A DNA stretch of 42,769 bases from Alphaproteobacteria bacterium. GTDB taxonomy: Bacteria; Pseudomonadota; Alphaproteobacteria; CACIAM-22H2. The notes under the pieces are model-generated. The model had not been told where the DNA came from, did not search any database, and was given only the letters and a program-made list of their open reading frames with translations. Positions 1 to 10,453 of the stretch are shown one piece after another (position 1 is the first letter of the stretch; the number at the start of each line of letters is the position of its first letter). The position numbers and the translations under genes are program-made. The stretch spans positions 1-42,769 of the forward strand of contig JAEUKZ010000056.1 of assembly GCA_016793045.1 (NCBI GenBank). The letters are read 5' to 3'.

Positions 1-1
1 G

Positions 2-820
2 CTGGTCTACGAGGCGCGCGGCAGCGTCACCGCCGAGGCGCGCGCGCTGTTCGAGCGCGCGCGCGCGGCCGATCCGAACGACTTCCGCGCGCGCTTCTAT
101 CTGGGCCTCGCGCGGCAGCAGGGCGGCGACCCGCGCGCGGCATTGCAGGAATGGGCCGACATGATGGCGCTGGCGCCGTCCGACGCGCCGTGGCTCGCGA
201 TGGTGCGCGCACGCTTCGAGGCGACCGCGATCGACGCCGGCATCGATCCCGCGACCGTCCAGCCCTCCGAGGCCGCGCGGCTGGACGCGGCGACGCGGCG
301 CGACGCCGCACCGCCGGCCGCGGCGGCGCCGTCCGGCGATGGCGCGGCGGCGATCGCGGCGCTGCCGCCGGCGGAGCGCGAGCGCGCGATCCGCGCGATG
401 GTGGAAAGCCTCGCCGCGCGGCTCGAATCCCAGCCTGACGATCTCGAGGGCTGGCGCCGGCTCGGCCGCGCCTGGCTGGTGATCGGCGAGGCCGCACGCG
501 GCCGCGAAGCGTTCGCGCGCGCGGCCGCGCTGGCGCCGCAGCGCGCCGACGTGCTCGCGGACTACGCCCAGACCTGGTCGAACGAACTCGGCGAGGGGCG
601 TCCGCTGCCGCCGGAGTTCGTCGCGGTGATGCGGCGCATCCTCGCGATCGAAGCCGACCACGCCGACGCGTTGTGGTTCGTCGGCCTCGCCGAGGCCGCC
701 GCGGGCAACAACGCGCGCGCGATCGAGCTGTGGGAACGCCTGCTGCAGCGCCTTCCGGCGAATTCCCCGGAAGGCCGCGAAGTGCGCACGCGGCTGGAGC
801 GCCTGCGCGCGCCGCGCTGA
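2..820 (+). CDS. ccmI: CcmI/CycH-type cytochrome c biogenesis protein, C-terminal part (5' truncated)
   Basis: The reading frame is open from base 2, so the gene begins before the window; 272 codons are visible. The product is alanine/arginine-rich with tetratricopeptide-like helical pairs: one ends near the AGGDPRAAL-like stretch, another includes GWRRLGRAWLVIGEAARGREAFARA, and a third includes ALWFVGLAEAAAGNNARAIELWE. Two TPR blocks separated by a proline/alanine linker (about positions 270-350) are typical of the periplasmic C-terminal domain of CcmI, which binds apocytochrome c and hands it to the CcmFH haem-ligation complex. The membrane-anchor N-terminus and the rest of a ccm operon would lie to the left. 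The gene ends 7 bp from a convergent peptidase gene. The family call is from pattern recognition only; another periplasmic TPR protein is possible. Confidence -1.
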   Translation: MVYEARGSVTAEARALFERARAADPNDFRARFYLGLARQQGGDPRAALQEWADMMALAPSDAPWLAMVRARFEATAIDAGIDPATVQPSEAARLDAATRRDAAPPAAAAPSGDGAAAIAALPPAERERAIRAMVESLAARLESQPDDLEGWRRLGRAWLVIGEAARGREAFARAAALAPQRADVLADYAQTWSNELGEGRPLPPEFVAVMRRILAIEADHADALWFVGLAEAAAGNNARAIELWERLLQRLPANSPEGREVRTRLERLRAPR

Positions 821-827
821 CGCGGGC

Positions 828-1925
828 CTATGCCTGCGCCAGGTTGGCGATCGCCTTGCCGGTCAACTCCTCGCAGCGCGCGACGATCTGCGCCTTCCAC
901 TCGTCGGCGTCGACGTAGAAGGCGTCGCGCAGGTCGCGCTTGATGCGTGCCGCCAGCTGCCCGTCGGCGATGCCGCGGCGATGCAGCCAGTGCTCGGCGC
1001 GCAGCGCCGTCCGCACGACCTCGCGCGGATGGGTGCCGAATTCGATGCCGAGCACCGGCCCGGTCACGCCGCGCGCGTGGTAGGGCGCGAACGGCTCGCC
1101 GATATGGCCGCCGAGCGGCTGCGATGCGCCGGTGCCGCGGGAAAGCCAGGTCACGTCGGGGCCGAACCAGCGTTGCGCCTCGGCGAAGCCTTCCTCGGTG
1201 TCGCGGCCGACATAGCTCGGTTCGCCGTAGCCGCTGGGGCCGAGGCCGGTGTGCAGATCGAAGAAGCAGAACCGCTGCGCCGTGCGCAGATGCGCATCGA
1301 TGATGGCGTGGAATGTCCGGTTCGACCATGTCGGCGCGATGCCGCCGTAGAACATGCCGTCGGGATGGGTGTACTGGCCGCTCGACTGCGCGGTGCGCGA
1401 GGCGAGATCGCCGCGCTCGGCGGTGAAGCGCGCCAGCGCGGCGTCGGCGGTCTCGCGCTCGGGGCCTTCCCATGCGGCGGGCAGCAGCCAGTCGTGGATC
1501 TCCGCATAGCCGGGATTGGCGGGATGCGGCTGCGCGTGGTCGACGAAGTTGCGGTTGAGGTCGACGTTCTCCTCGGTCACCCGGCGCAGCCAGGCGAAGC
1601 CGTAGGGATTGATCGCGTGGCTCAGCACCAGCGCCACGCCCGGCGGAAGGCGCCGCTGCCAGCCGGCGGCCATCAGGGCGATCTGGGCGCCCGAGCCGCA
1701 GAAGCCCTCGGCGCCGTGGGTGCCCGAATTGATCAGCAGCACGCCGGCGGCGTCGGCGGGGCCGAAGCGCGCGACGTCGGTCGCCAGCGCCTCGCCGTTC
1801 GGGCCGCGGTTGGGATTGGCGTAGCGGGTCAGCGCCGCGCCGGCGCCTGCGGCCGTGACGCGGAACTTGGCACTCGCCTCGACATAGGACTGCGAAAAGG
1901 AATCGGCAGGGGTGGGTAACGTCAT
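828..1925 (-). CDS. DUF2817 family M14-like zinc peptidase/deacylase
   Basis: The product is 365 aa and probably cytoplasmic, with no signal peptide. It carries the M14-type zinc motif in NSGTHGAEGFCGS (H70 and E73), a later LSHAINPYGFAWLRR segment that supplies the usual third histidine region, LNRNF after it, and FFDLHTGLG. This combination is characteristic of DUF2817, a carboxypeptidase-like family related to aspartoacylase/succinylglutamate desuccinylase, whose substrate is generally not known. The start at 1925 (MTLPTPADSF) is chosen because homologous-looking sequence begins there; the frame is open further upstream but that part reads as low-complexity antisense. It is convergent with ccmI and divergent from the small basic protein at 2091. 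No operon partner is visible. Confidence -1.
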   Translation of the reverse strand: MTLPTPADSFSQSYVEASAKFRVTAAGAGAALTRYANPNRGPNGEALATDVARFGPADAAGVLLINSGTHGAEGFCGSGAQIALMAAGWQRRLPPGVALVLSHAINPYGFAWLRRVTEENVDLNRNFVDHAQPHPANPGYAEIHDWLLPAAWEGPERETADAALARFTAERGDLASRTAQSSGQYTHPDGMFYGGIAPTWSNRTFHAIIDAHLRTAQRFCFFDLHTGLGPSGYGEPSYVGRDTEEGFAEAQRWFGPDVTWLSRGTGASQPLGGHIGEPFAPYHARGVTGPVLGIEFGTHPREVVRTALRAEHWLHRRGIADGQLAARIKRDLRDAFYVDADEWKAQIVARCEELTGKAIANLAQA

Positions 1926-2090
1926 CGCGACATTGTCGATCCGTCCTGGCGTCGCTGTCCATCGGCGGTCGCACTCGTGCAACCAATTCGACGCGCCGGC
2001 GTTGCTTCGTTGCCGGTGGCCGCACGCGTCGGTGCGGTATCGGATCACCATGCGGTGGATCGCAGTCTTGCGGAGGGGGAGGGCCGGACG

Positions 2091-2393
2091 ATGCCACGCG
2101 GCGACAAGTCGAAGTACACCGACAAGCAGAAGCGCCAGGCCGAGCACATCGAGGAAGGCTACGAGGACCGCGGCGTGCCGCCCCGTGCCGCCAAGGCGCG
2201 GGCCTGGGCGACGGTCAACAAGATGACCGGCGGCGGCAAGAAGGGCGGCTCGGGCGTCGGCAAGGCGGTCGACAAGGGGCCGGCCAGGAAGGGTGGACGG
2301 CGAGGCGGCTCCGCAAGCGCAGCCCGCCCGGCGGCCCAGCGCTCGGCGGCGGCCCGCAAGGCGGCCGCGACGCGCCGCCGCCGCGCCGGATGA
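2091..2393 (+). CDS. Small basic protein of the family often labelled 'plasmid stabilisation protein'
   Basis: The product is 100 aa. The N-terminal half (MPRGDKSKYTDKQKRQAEHI, then a Tyr/Glu-rich helix and RAWATVNK) is a conserved small domain frequently given the name plasmid stabilisation protein without functional proof. The C-terminal half is a low-complexity Lys/Gly/Arg/Ala tail that looks like a nucleic-acid-binding histone-H1-like extension. A strong purine-rich ribosome site (GGAGGGGGAGGG, about 2073-2084) precedes the ATG. It stands alone between the divergent DUF2817 gene and the downstream kinase. Nothing nearby suggests a plasmid or toxin partner, so the common name should not be taken literally. 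A DNA- or RNA-binding stress role is an inference from composition only. Confidence -1.
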   Translation: MPRGDKSKYTDKQKRQAEHIEEGYEDRGVPPRAAKARAWATVNKMTGGGKKGGSGVGKAVDKGPARKGGRRGGSASAARPAAQRSAAARKAAATRRRRAG

Positions 2394-2506
2394 CTCCGCC
2401 GCCGGCCGCAGAGGCTGCCCGACGCGCGATCCCGCGCCCGTCTCGCCACGACTTCAACTGAAGCACCGGCGGCCGCGCGGCCGCACGGATCAACGGACCA
2501 AACCCT

Positions 2507-5131
2507 GTGCGCCACGTCGCGCCGCCCATCGCTCTCGCCGGAATCTCCTTCGTCGTCCTGCTCGGTGTCGCCGGCGGGCTGATGGTGCATTTCTCCGATA
2601 CGCTGACCACGAACCGCAACGCGGTCGTGCGCACCCTGGGCGCGATGGACGCCACGCAGCGCGTCCTCGACGACCTGCAGGACGCCGAGACCGGCCAGCG
2701 CGGCTATCTCCTCACCCGGCGCGAATCCTATCTCGAACCGTTTCGCCGCGGCGCCGCGGCATTGTCGGACCATGTCGAGGCGGCGCGCGCGCTGATGGCG
2801 GACAGCCCGATCCAGCAGGCGCGGATCGCCACGCTCGAGGCGCTGGCGCAGCGCAAGTTCCGCGAGATGACCGAATCGATCGAGCTGATGCGGAATGCGG
2901 GCGCGGATGCGGCGCGCGACGCGATCCTGACCGATGTCGGCAAGGCGGTGATGGACGAGATCCGCGAGACCGTGGGCGTCGTGCTCGCGATCGAGCGCGA
3001 GCGTCTCGACGCGCGCCTGCGCGACACCGAAGAGTCCCACCAGCGGCTCTTCGCCGCCGGCGTGGCCGGTGCCGGTGCCGGCTTCCTGATCCTCCTGCTC
3101 GGATTCTATCTGGTCGTCCGCAGCTATTTTCAGCTCAAGCGGGCGGATGCGCAGGTGAAGCAGCAGGCTTCGTTGCTGCGCGTGACGATCGACAACCTGG
3201 CGGACGGGATCGCCGCCTTCGATTCCTCGAAGCGCCTGATCGCCTTCAACCGCCGTTTCTTCGCGCTCTTCGAGCTGCCGGATGAACTGGCGCAGCCGGG
3301 CGTGTCGCTGGCGCAGATCAAGGACTTCGACCGCGGCCGCGACGGTTCGGTGATCGCGCAGCTGCGCGCCTACGCGGACCGGCAGCCCAAGCCCGATCCC
3401 GCCCAGCCGATGCGCATCTCCTTCAGGGGCAGCATGATCGAGATGTACCGCAATCCGATGCCCGATGGCGGGTTCGTGCTGTCCTGCGTCGACATCTCGC
3501 GGCGGGTGGCGGCGGAATCGATCGCCTACCAGGCGCAGAAGATGGAATCGATCGGCCACCTCACCGGCGGCATCGCGCATGATTTCAACAATCTGCTGCA
3601 GATCGTCCACAGCAACCTCGACATGCTCGGCAAGGATATCGACGCCGCCTCGCGCGCCGGTCAGCGCCTGGCCAACGCACGCGCCGGCGCCGAACGCGGC
3701 ACGCGGCTGGTGCGCCAGCTGCTCGCCTTTGCGCGGCGCCAGCCGCTCGAGCCGCGGCCGATCGGGCTCGGAACGCTCGTGAACGACATGGGCGACCTGC
3801 TGCGGCGCACGCTTGGCGAGCGGATCGAGGTCGAGACGATGGTCGCAGGGGGCCTGTGGAACACGCTCGCCGATCCCGCCCAGGTCGAGACCGCGCTGCT
3901 CAACCTCGCGATCAACGCGCGCGACGCGATGCCGGACGGCGGCAAGCTCACCATCGAGCTGTCCAACGCCTTTCTCGACGACGCCTATGCGGCCGAGCAT
4001 GCCGACGTCGTGCCGGGCCAGTACGTCATGCTCGCGGTCACCGATACAGGGCATGGCATGGCCGCGGACGTGCTGGAACGCGTCTTCGAGCCGTTCTTCA
4101 CGACCAAGCCCGAGGGGCGCGGCACCGGGCTCGGCCTCAGCCAGATCTACGGCTTCGTCAAGCAGTCCGGCGGCCACGTCAAGCTCTACAGCGAGCCGGG
4201 CCACGGCACGACCGCCAGGCTCTATCTGCCGCGCACCAGGCGGTCGGAGGAACGGCGCGAGGTGCCCGTGACGGGGCCGGTCGTCGGCGGCGGCGAGACG
4301 ATCCTGGTCGTCGAGGACAACGAGAGCGTGCGCGCCGGCGCGGTCGATGCGCTGAGCGATCTCGGCTATCGCATCGTCGAGGCATCGGATGGCGACGCGG
4401 CGCTGGGCATCCTCGCCGCGGGCGCCGAACACATCGATCTCCTGTTCACCGATGTCGTGCTGCCGGGCCATGTCAAGGTACGCGACCTCGCGCGCCTCGC
4501 GCAGGAGCATCAACCCGGAATCGCAGTGCTCTACACTTCCGGCTACACCGCCAACGCGATCGTCCACAACGGCCGCCTCGACGAGGAGGTCGCGTTCCTG
4601 AGCAAGCCCTATCGCCGCGATGACCTGGCGCGCAAGGTTCGCAGCGTGCTCGATGCCGCGCGGCGCGCGCCGTGCCGCCCGGCCGTTCCCGCCGCGGCGA
4701 CGCGATCGGCGGGAACGATTCTTCTGGTGGAGGACGACGTCCTGCTGCGCATGGGGACGGTGGACATGCTCGTCGAACTCGGCCTCGTCGTTCATGAGGC
4801 GAGCACGGCCGCGGAAGCGCTGGCCAAACTTGCGGCCGAGCGCGACATCGACATCCTGCTGACCGATCTCAGCCTGCCCGGGATGAACGGCGCGGAACTG
4901 ATCGAGCAGGCGCGGCGGCTGCGCGCGGGGCTGCGCGTCATCGTGTCGTCGGGCTACGGTCCCACGCACCCGTTTCGCGCCGCGCTCGCGTCGATGGCGC
5001 CGGTCGTCTTCCTCGACAAGCCCTTCGCGATGGCGGGCTTGCAGGCGGCACTCGCCGCCGCGACCGCAGACGGTCCGCCATCCGAGGCGACCGACCCGGC
5101 GGGCGCCGGTGCGGGGGCCGCCGTCCGCTGA
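2507..5131 (+). CDS. CHASE3-PAS hybrid sensor histidine kinase with two C-terminal receiver domains
   Basis: The product is 874 aa. Order of domains: membrane helix (about 7-27), periplasmic CHASE3 four-helix sensor (about 35-175, with the typical DAETGQRGYLLT motif), second membrane helix (about 183-205), PAS-like domain (about 220-335), HisKA with phospho-acceptor H358 in GGIAHDFNNLLQ, HATPase with NLAINARDAMPDGG, DTGHGM and GRGTGLGLSQIYGF, then receiver 1 (acceptor D649 in FTDVVLPG) and receiver 2 (D787 in LTDLSLPGMNG). Such proteins run an internal phosphorelay; no DNA-binding output domain or partner regulator is adjacent, so the target is unknown. The start is GTG at 2507 with only a weak upstream ribosome site. 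It stands alone, followed by the convergent rhodanese gene. Confidence -1.
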   Translation: MRHVAPPIALAGISFVVLLGVAGGLMVHFSDTLTTNRNAVVRTLGAMDATQRVLDDLQDAETGQRGYLLTRRESYLEPFRRGAAALSDHVEAARALMADSPIQQARIATLEALAQRKFREMTESIELMRNAGADAARDAILTDVGKAVMDEIRETVGVVLAIERERLDARLRDTEESHQRLFAAGVAGAGAGFLILLLGFYLVVRSYFQLKRADAQVKQQASLLRVTIDNLADGIAAFDSSKRLIAFNRRFFALFELPDELAQPGVSLAQIKDFDRGRDGSVIAQLRAYADRQPKPDPAQPMRISFRGSMIEMYRNPMPDGGFVLSCVDISRRVAAESIAYQAQKMESIGHLTGGIAHDFNNLLQIVHSNLDMLGKDIDAASRAGQRLANARAGAERGTRLVRQLLAFARRQPLEPRPIGLGTLVNDMGDLLRRTLGERIEVETMVAGGLWNTLADPAQVETALLNLAINARDAMPDGGKLTIELSNAFLDDAYAAEHADVVPGQYVMLAVTDTGHGMAADVLERVFEPFFTTKPEGRGTGLGLSQIYGFVKQSGGHVKLYSEPGHGTTARLYLPRTRRSEERREVPVTGPVVGGGETILVVEDNESVRAGAVDALSDLGYRIVEASDGDAALGILAAGAEHIDLLFTDVVLPGHVKVRDLARLAQEHQPGIAVLYTSGYTANAIVHNGRLDEEVAFLSKPYRRDDLARKVRSVLDAARRAPCRPAVPAAATRSAGTILLVEDDVLLRMGTVDMLVELGLVVHEASTAAEALAKLAAERDIDILLTDLSLPGMNGAELIEQARRLRAGLRVIVSSGYGPTHPFRAALASMAPVVFLDKPFAMAGLQAALAAATADGPPSEATDPAGAGAGAAVR

Positions 5132-5198
5132 AACAATCCGCACAAGCCCTTGGGCGGCAACGCAGACCGCCGTTTCATCGGGTGTTTCAGCCGGCGTT

Positions 5199-5627
5199 TC
5201 AGCCTTTCTCGGGCGGGGCGTGCGCGGCCTTGGCCGCGACCGGGCCGCCATCCTTCTTCCAGGCGCCGAAGCCGCCCTCGACATGCGCGACCTTCGCGAG
5301 GCCCATGTCCTGTGCGAGCTTGGCGGCGAGCGCCGAGCGCCAGCCCCCGGCGCAGTAGAAGATGAAGGTTCTGTCCGCGGCGAAAATCGGCTTGTGATAG
5401 GGGCTCTCGGGATCGATCCAGAACTCGAGCATGCCGCGCGGGGCGTGGAACGATCCGGGGATCAGCCCCTCGCGTTCGAGCTCGCGCGGGTCGCGCAGGT
5501 CGACGAACACGACCGCGGGGTCGCCGTGGCGCGCCTTGGCTTCGGCGACCGACAGCGTCGTGATCTCGGCGTTGGCTTCGGCGAGCATCGCCTTGTAGCC
5601 CTTCTTGATCCTCGGTCCAGTCGTCAT
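5199..5627 (-). CDS. Rhodanese-like domain protein (single-domain sulfurtransferase)
   Basis: The product is 142 aa: one rhodanese domain with VVFVDLRDPRELEREGLIPG and the active-site loop CAGGWRS, in which the Cys carries the persulfide. The ending EGGFGAWKKDGGPV is also typical. The family moves sulfane sulfur from thiosulfate or a carrier to an acceptor; the acceptor cannot be deduced. ATG at 5627 is preferred over ATG at 5639 because a GGAGG sits at the right distance from 5627 and would lie inside the longer reading. It is divergent from the FAH-family gene, sharing the 5628-5750 promoter region, and convergent with the histidine kinase. No signal peptide is present, so it is cytoplasmic. 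Confidence -1.
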   Translation of the reverse strand: MTTGPRIKKGYKAMLAEANAEITTLSVAEAKARHGDPAVVFVDLRDPRELEREGLIPGSFHAPRGMLEFWIDPESPYHKPIFAADRTFIFYCAGGWRSALAAKLAQDMGLAKVAHVEGGFGAWKKDGGPVAAKAAHAPPEKG

Positions 5628-5750
5628 CGCATCCTCCATGGAGCGGACGATGATAGCGGCGGCGCCCGCCTTGGTCATGCGCCGCACGTCTTGCGCGCTG
5701 TGGCGGACTCGCTCAAAGTGCCCGCACAAGAATTTCCGGGGGAACGACCG

Positions 5751-6931
5751 ATGCGTGAACGCCTGACCGTCCAAGCCTCGCTGCCTGCCGACCGGGCGCG
5801 CGCCCTCCTGGTCGGGCGGGTCTGGAAGCCCGGGCCCGACGGCGGCCCGTGCGTCGTCGCGTTGCGCGGCGATCGCGTCGTCGACCTGACCCAGGCCTTC
5901 GCGACCATGGCCGATCTGCTCGATGCGCCCGACTCGGGCACGGTGCGCTCGCGCGTCGCGTCCGCGCCCGATCTCTGCGGCCTCGCGGACCTGCTCGCCA
6001 ACAGCCCGGAGGACGCGCGCACGCCGGCCTGTCCGTGGCTGCTCGCGCCGTGCGATCTGCAGGCGATCAAGGCCTCGGGCGTGACCTTCGCGACCAGCAT
6101 GCTGGAACGCGTGATCGAGGAGCGCGCGCGCGGCGATGCCGCGCAGGCGCTCGATATCCGCAAGACGGTTACCGCGATCCTCGGCGACGACCTGTCGAAG
6201 CTCAAGCCCGGCTCCGATGCGGCGATGAAGCTCAAGGCCGCGCTGATCGAGCGCGGGATGTGGTCGCAGTATCTCGAAGTCGGCATCGGCCCGGATGCCG
6301 AGATCTTCACCAAGGCGCCGGCGATGGCCGCGGTCGGCCACGGCGCCTCGGTCGGCATCCACCCGAAGTCGAGCTGGAACAATCCCGAGCCGGAGATCGT
6401 GCTCGCGGTCAACAGCCGCGGCGACACGGTCGGCGCGGCGCTCGGCAACGACGTCAACCTGCGCGACGTCGAGGGCCGCAGCGGCCTGCTGCTCGGCAAG
6501 GCGAAGGACAACAACGCCTCGTGCGCGATCGGGCCGTTCATCCGCCTGTTCGACGAGGGTTTCGGCATCGACGACGTGCGCAACGCGACGATCACCCTGA
6601 GCGTCGAGGGGCCCGAGGGCTTCCGCATGGAAGGGTCGAGCTCGATGGCGAAGATCAGCCGCGATCCGCTCGACCTCGTGGCGCAGACGATGGGGCCGAA
6701 CCACCAGTACCCGGACGGCTTCGTGCTGTTCCTCGGCACCATGTTCGCGCCGGTGCAGGACCGCGGCGAGAAGGGCATGGGCTTCACCCACAAGGTCGGC
6801 GACATCGTGACGATCGCCACACCCGTGCTCGGCGCGCTGATCAACCGCGTCACCCACACCGACAAGGCGCCGCGCTGGGTCTTCGGCGCGCGCGCCCTGA
6901 TGCGCAACCTCGCCGCGCGCGGACTGCTGCG

Positions 6932-6935
<4 letters not shown>
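5751..6935 (+). CDS. Fumarylacetoacetate hydrolase (FAH) family protein
   Basis: The product is 394 aa. The C-terminal half has FAH-fold features: metal-binding acidic residues in NNPEPEIVL, then GNDVNLRDVEGRSGLLLGKAKDNN, and a late FLGTMFAP segment. The length and the IKASGVTFATSMLERVIEERARGD region fit the roughly 390-aa subgroup that includes 2-keto-3-deoxy sugar-acid dehydratases, rather than the short FAH decarboxylase/isomerase type. The reaction is therefore either dehydration of a 2-keto-3-deoxy acid or C-C bond hydrolysis of an acylpyruvate. ATG 5751 has the purine-rich GGGGGAACG upstream. Its stop codon (6933-6935) overlaps the stop codon of the convergent livF gene on a shared CTAG. 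Whether it belongs to the catabolic island is uncertain. Confidence -1.
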
Positions 6936-8459
<1,524 letters not shown>

Positions 8460-8463
<4 letters not shown>

Positions 8464-9413
8464 CGCGCCGGCTCCGGCCGCAGCCGCTTCGCGAGACGGT
8501 CCCACAGGCCGATGATGCCGTTGGGCAGGAACATCATGACCACGACCATCAGGATGCCGTAGGCGAGCAGGTGGAAGCGGCCGACGAGGTCGCCGAGATA
8601 TTCCGGCAGCATGAACAGGAAGACACAGCCGACCACGGCGCCGGCATGGCGGCCGGCCCCGCCGATCAGCACCATGAAGAGCAGCACGAACATCGCGTCG
8701 ATGCCGAACACGAAGGGATTCACGAAATTGTCGGCAAAGGCATAGGCCATGCCGGCGACCGCGGCGAGCGACGAGGTGAGGGTGAACACCGCGATGCGCG
8801 TGCGCGCGACGTCGACCCCCATCGCCGCCGCGGCCTCGGGGTCGTCGCGCACGGCGCGGCAGGCGCGCCCGAACCACGACCGGCCGAGCGCCGCGAACAG
8901 CGCGAGATTGGCGAGGAAGAGCGCCGAGACCACGAGCATGAAATTGGCCCCGGCGAGGCGCGCCCCGAAGATCGTCGGCGCGTCGAAGCCGAACAGCCCG
9001 TCCGGGCCGCCGGTGAAATCGCCGCCCTGGACCATCACGACGACGAAGAGCTGCGCGAAGGCGAGCGTGGCGAGCGCGATGTAGAACCCTTCCAGCCGGT
9101 TGGCGGGGATCGCGACCATCAGCGCCAGCAGCGCACTGAGGCCTATGGTCGCCAGCGCCGCGACGGGCAGCGCCAGGCCGAAGCGCGTCGACAGGATGGT
9201 GATCGCATAGGCGCCGATGCCGTAGAACGCGTAGTGGCTGAAGGCGATCTGACCGGCGAAGCCGAACTGGAAATTGTAGCCGACCGCCAAGGTCGCGGTG
9301 AGCAGCAGCTTGCGGAACAGGTCGGCGTGATAGCCGGTGAGCGTCAGGCTCAGCGCCGCGAGGATCGCGGCGCCGGCGAGCCAGCCGATCGCCGCGGCGA
9401 GCTTCGCGTTCAT
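8460..9413 (-). CDS. livM: Branched-chain-type ABC transporter permease LivM
   Basis: The product is 317 aa and hydrophobic throughout, with about nine to ten membrane segments. It contains [21 protein letters not shown], which is the usual LivM signature near the N-terminus, and the cytoplasmic coupling loop [20 protein letters not shown]. It pairs with LivH to form the channel. The start ATG at 9413 overlaps the livH stop (ATGA), and its own stop overlaps the livG start. No anomaly in length or motif order. Confidence -1.
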
Positions 9414-10291
9414 GTGCGGCCCCGCGCGCCGATCAGGCCGGTCGGCCGGACCAGCAGGAACAGGATCATCAGCAGCAGCGGCACGCCGATGGCGAAGCCG
9501 GACGGGATCGGGGCGTAGCGCATGACGAGACGCTCGCACGCGGCGAGCACGAGCCCGCCGAGAATGCAGCCCTCGACGCGGCCGACGCCGCCGATCACCA
9601 GCGCCGAGAAGCCCTTGATCGCCAGCGGCAGGCCCATCAGGTAGTGCGCCGAGGTGAGCGGCGCCTGCAGCACGCCCGCCGTGCCGGCGATCGCCGCGCC
9701 GCCGGCGAAGGAGAAGGCCGCGACCAGGCGCAGGTTGATTCCCATCAGCCCGGCGGCGACGCGGTCGATCGCCACCGCCTGGAAGGCCTTGCCCCAGATC
9801 GTGCGCTCAAAGAACGCCCACGTGCCGGCGAGCATGATTCCCGACACCGCGATCACGACGGCGCTCTGCATCGGGATGGCGATCGGCCCCAGGTCGATGC
9901 GACCGAAGCCGAGCGGCGGCGGCACGCGCAGGTTCTGCGTGCCGAAGCCGAGCGCCGCCGCCTCGCGATAGACGACCACCATGCCAAGCAGGATGAGGAT
10001 CGGCGTCAGGATCGGCGCGCCGCGCTCGATCATCGGGCGCACCGTCGCCTGCTCGGTCAGCGCGCCGATCGCGGCGACGCCCGCGAGCGCCAGCACGGCG
10101 CCCGGGATATAGGGCAGATTCCACCAGCCGAGCGTCGCGACGCTGAAGAACGACGCCAGCGTCGCCCACTCGCCGACGGCGAAATTGATGATTCCCGTCG
10201 GCCGCAGCACCACGAGATAGGCGAGCGCCATCAGGGCGTAGATGCCGCCGGCCTCGAGGATGCTGACGGCGAGTTCGAGGAGATCGGTCAT
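9410..10291 (-). CDS. livH: Branched-chain-type ABC transporter permease LivH
   Basis: The product is 293 aa and an integral membrane protein. It has the LivH-type start (GGIYALMALAYLVVLRPTGIINFAVGEW), the coupling loop FERTIWGKAFQAVAIDRVAAGLMGI and the conserved GGVGRVEGCILGGL near the C-terminus. It is separated from the upstream binding-protein gene by a 162-bp gap that contains a long inverted repeat, so livH-M-G-F may be expressed at a different level from the binding protein. The following livM overlaps its stop codon. Confidence -1.
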   Translation of the reverse strand: MTDLLELAVSILEAGGIYALMALAYLVVLRPTGIINFAVGEWATLASFFSVATLGWWNLPYIPGAVLALAGVAAIGALTEQATVRPMIERGAPILTPILILLGMVVVYREAAALGFGTQNLRVPPPLGFGRIDLGPIAIPMQSAVVIAVSGIMLAGTWAFFERTIWGKAFQAVAIDRVAAGLMGINLRLVAAFSFAGGAAIAGTAGVLQAPLTSAHYLMGLPLAIKGFSALVIGGVGRVEGCILGGLVLAACERLVMRYAPIPSGFAIGVPLLLMILFLLVRPTGLIGARGRT

Positions 10292-10342
10292 GGGAACCGT
10301 CGATTGCTCATCGGCGGGGTGCTCCGGCGACACCCCCGCCGC

Positions 10343-10420
10343 AGCCCACCCCCAGCTCGGGCGGGGAGGGGACGTCCATCGTCCCCCCTCCTTGCTGGAG
10401 GAGGGGGGAGGGGGGTGGTG
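10343..10420. repeat. REP-like imperfect palindrome between livK-like gene and livH
   Basis: Outer arms CCACCCCC (10346-10353) and GGGGGTGG (10411-10418) enclose a second hairpin, CCCCCCTCC / GGAGGAGGGGG with a TTGCT loop (10383-10407). This C-run/G-run architecture resembles the dispersed intergenic palindromes found in many alphaproteobacterial genomes. Sitting inside an operon, after the binding-protein gene and before the permeases, it could slow 3'-to-5' decay of the upstream transcript or attenuate transcription. Only one copy is present in this window, so dispersion is not shown. Confidence -1.
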
Positions 10421-10453
10421 CCGAAGCGAACGCCCTGCCGAACCGTCACCGCG

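Noticed and set aside
1928-1938. Short palindrome CGACA-T-TGTCG directly upstream of the DUF2817 start
   Set aside because: Only 5-bp arms, no second copy, and such short palindromes are expected by chance in GC-rich DNA.
5172-5203. Three direct repeats around GTTTCA between the histidine kinase and the rhodanese
   Set aside because: The units are about 12 bp and imperfect, and do not form an array with spacers; not a CRISPR or iteron set.
2159-5284. A 1041-codon open frame on the minus strand opposite the hybrid histidine kinase
   Set aside because: GC-rich codon bias leaves the antisense frame open; the plus-strand product has full CHASE3, kinase and receiver motifs, while the antisense product is Arg/Ala-rich with no domain.
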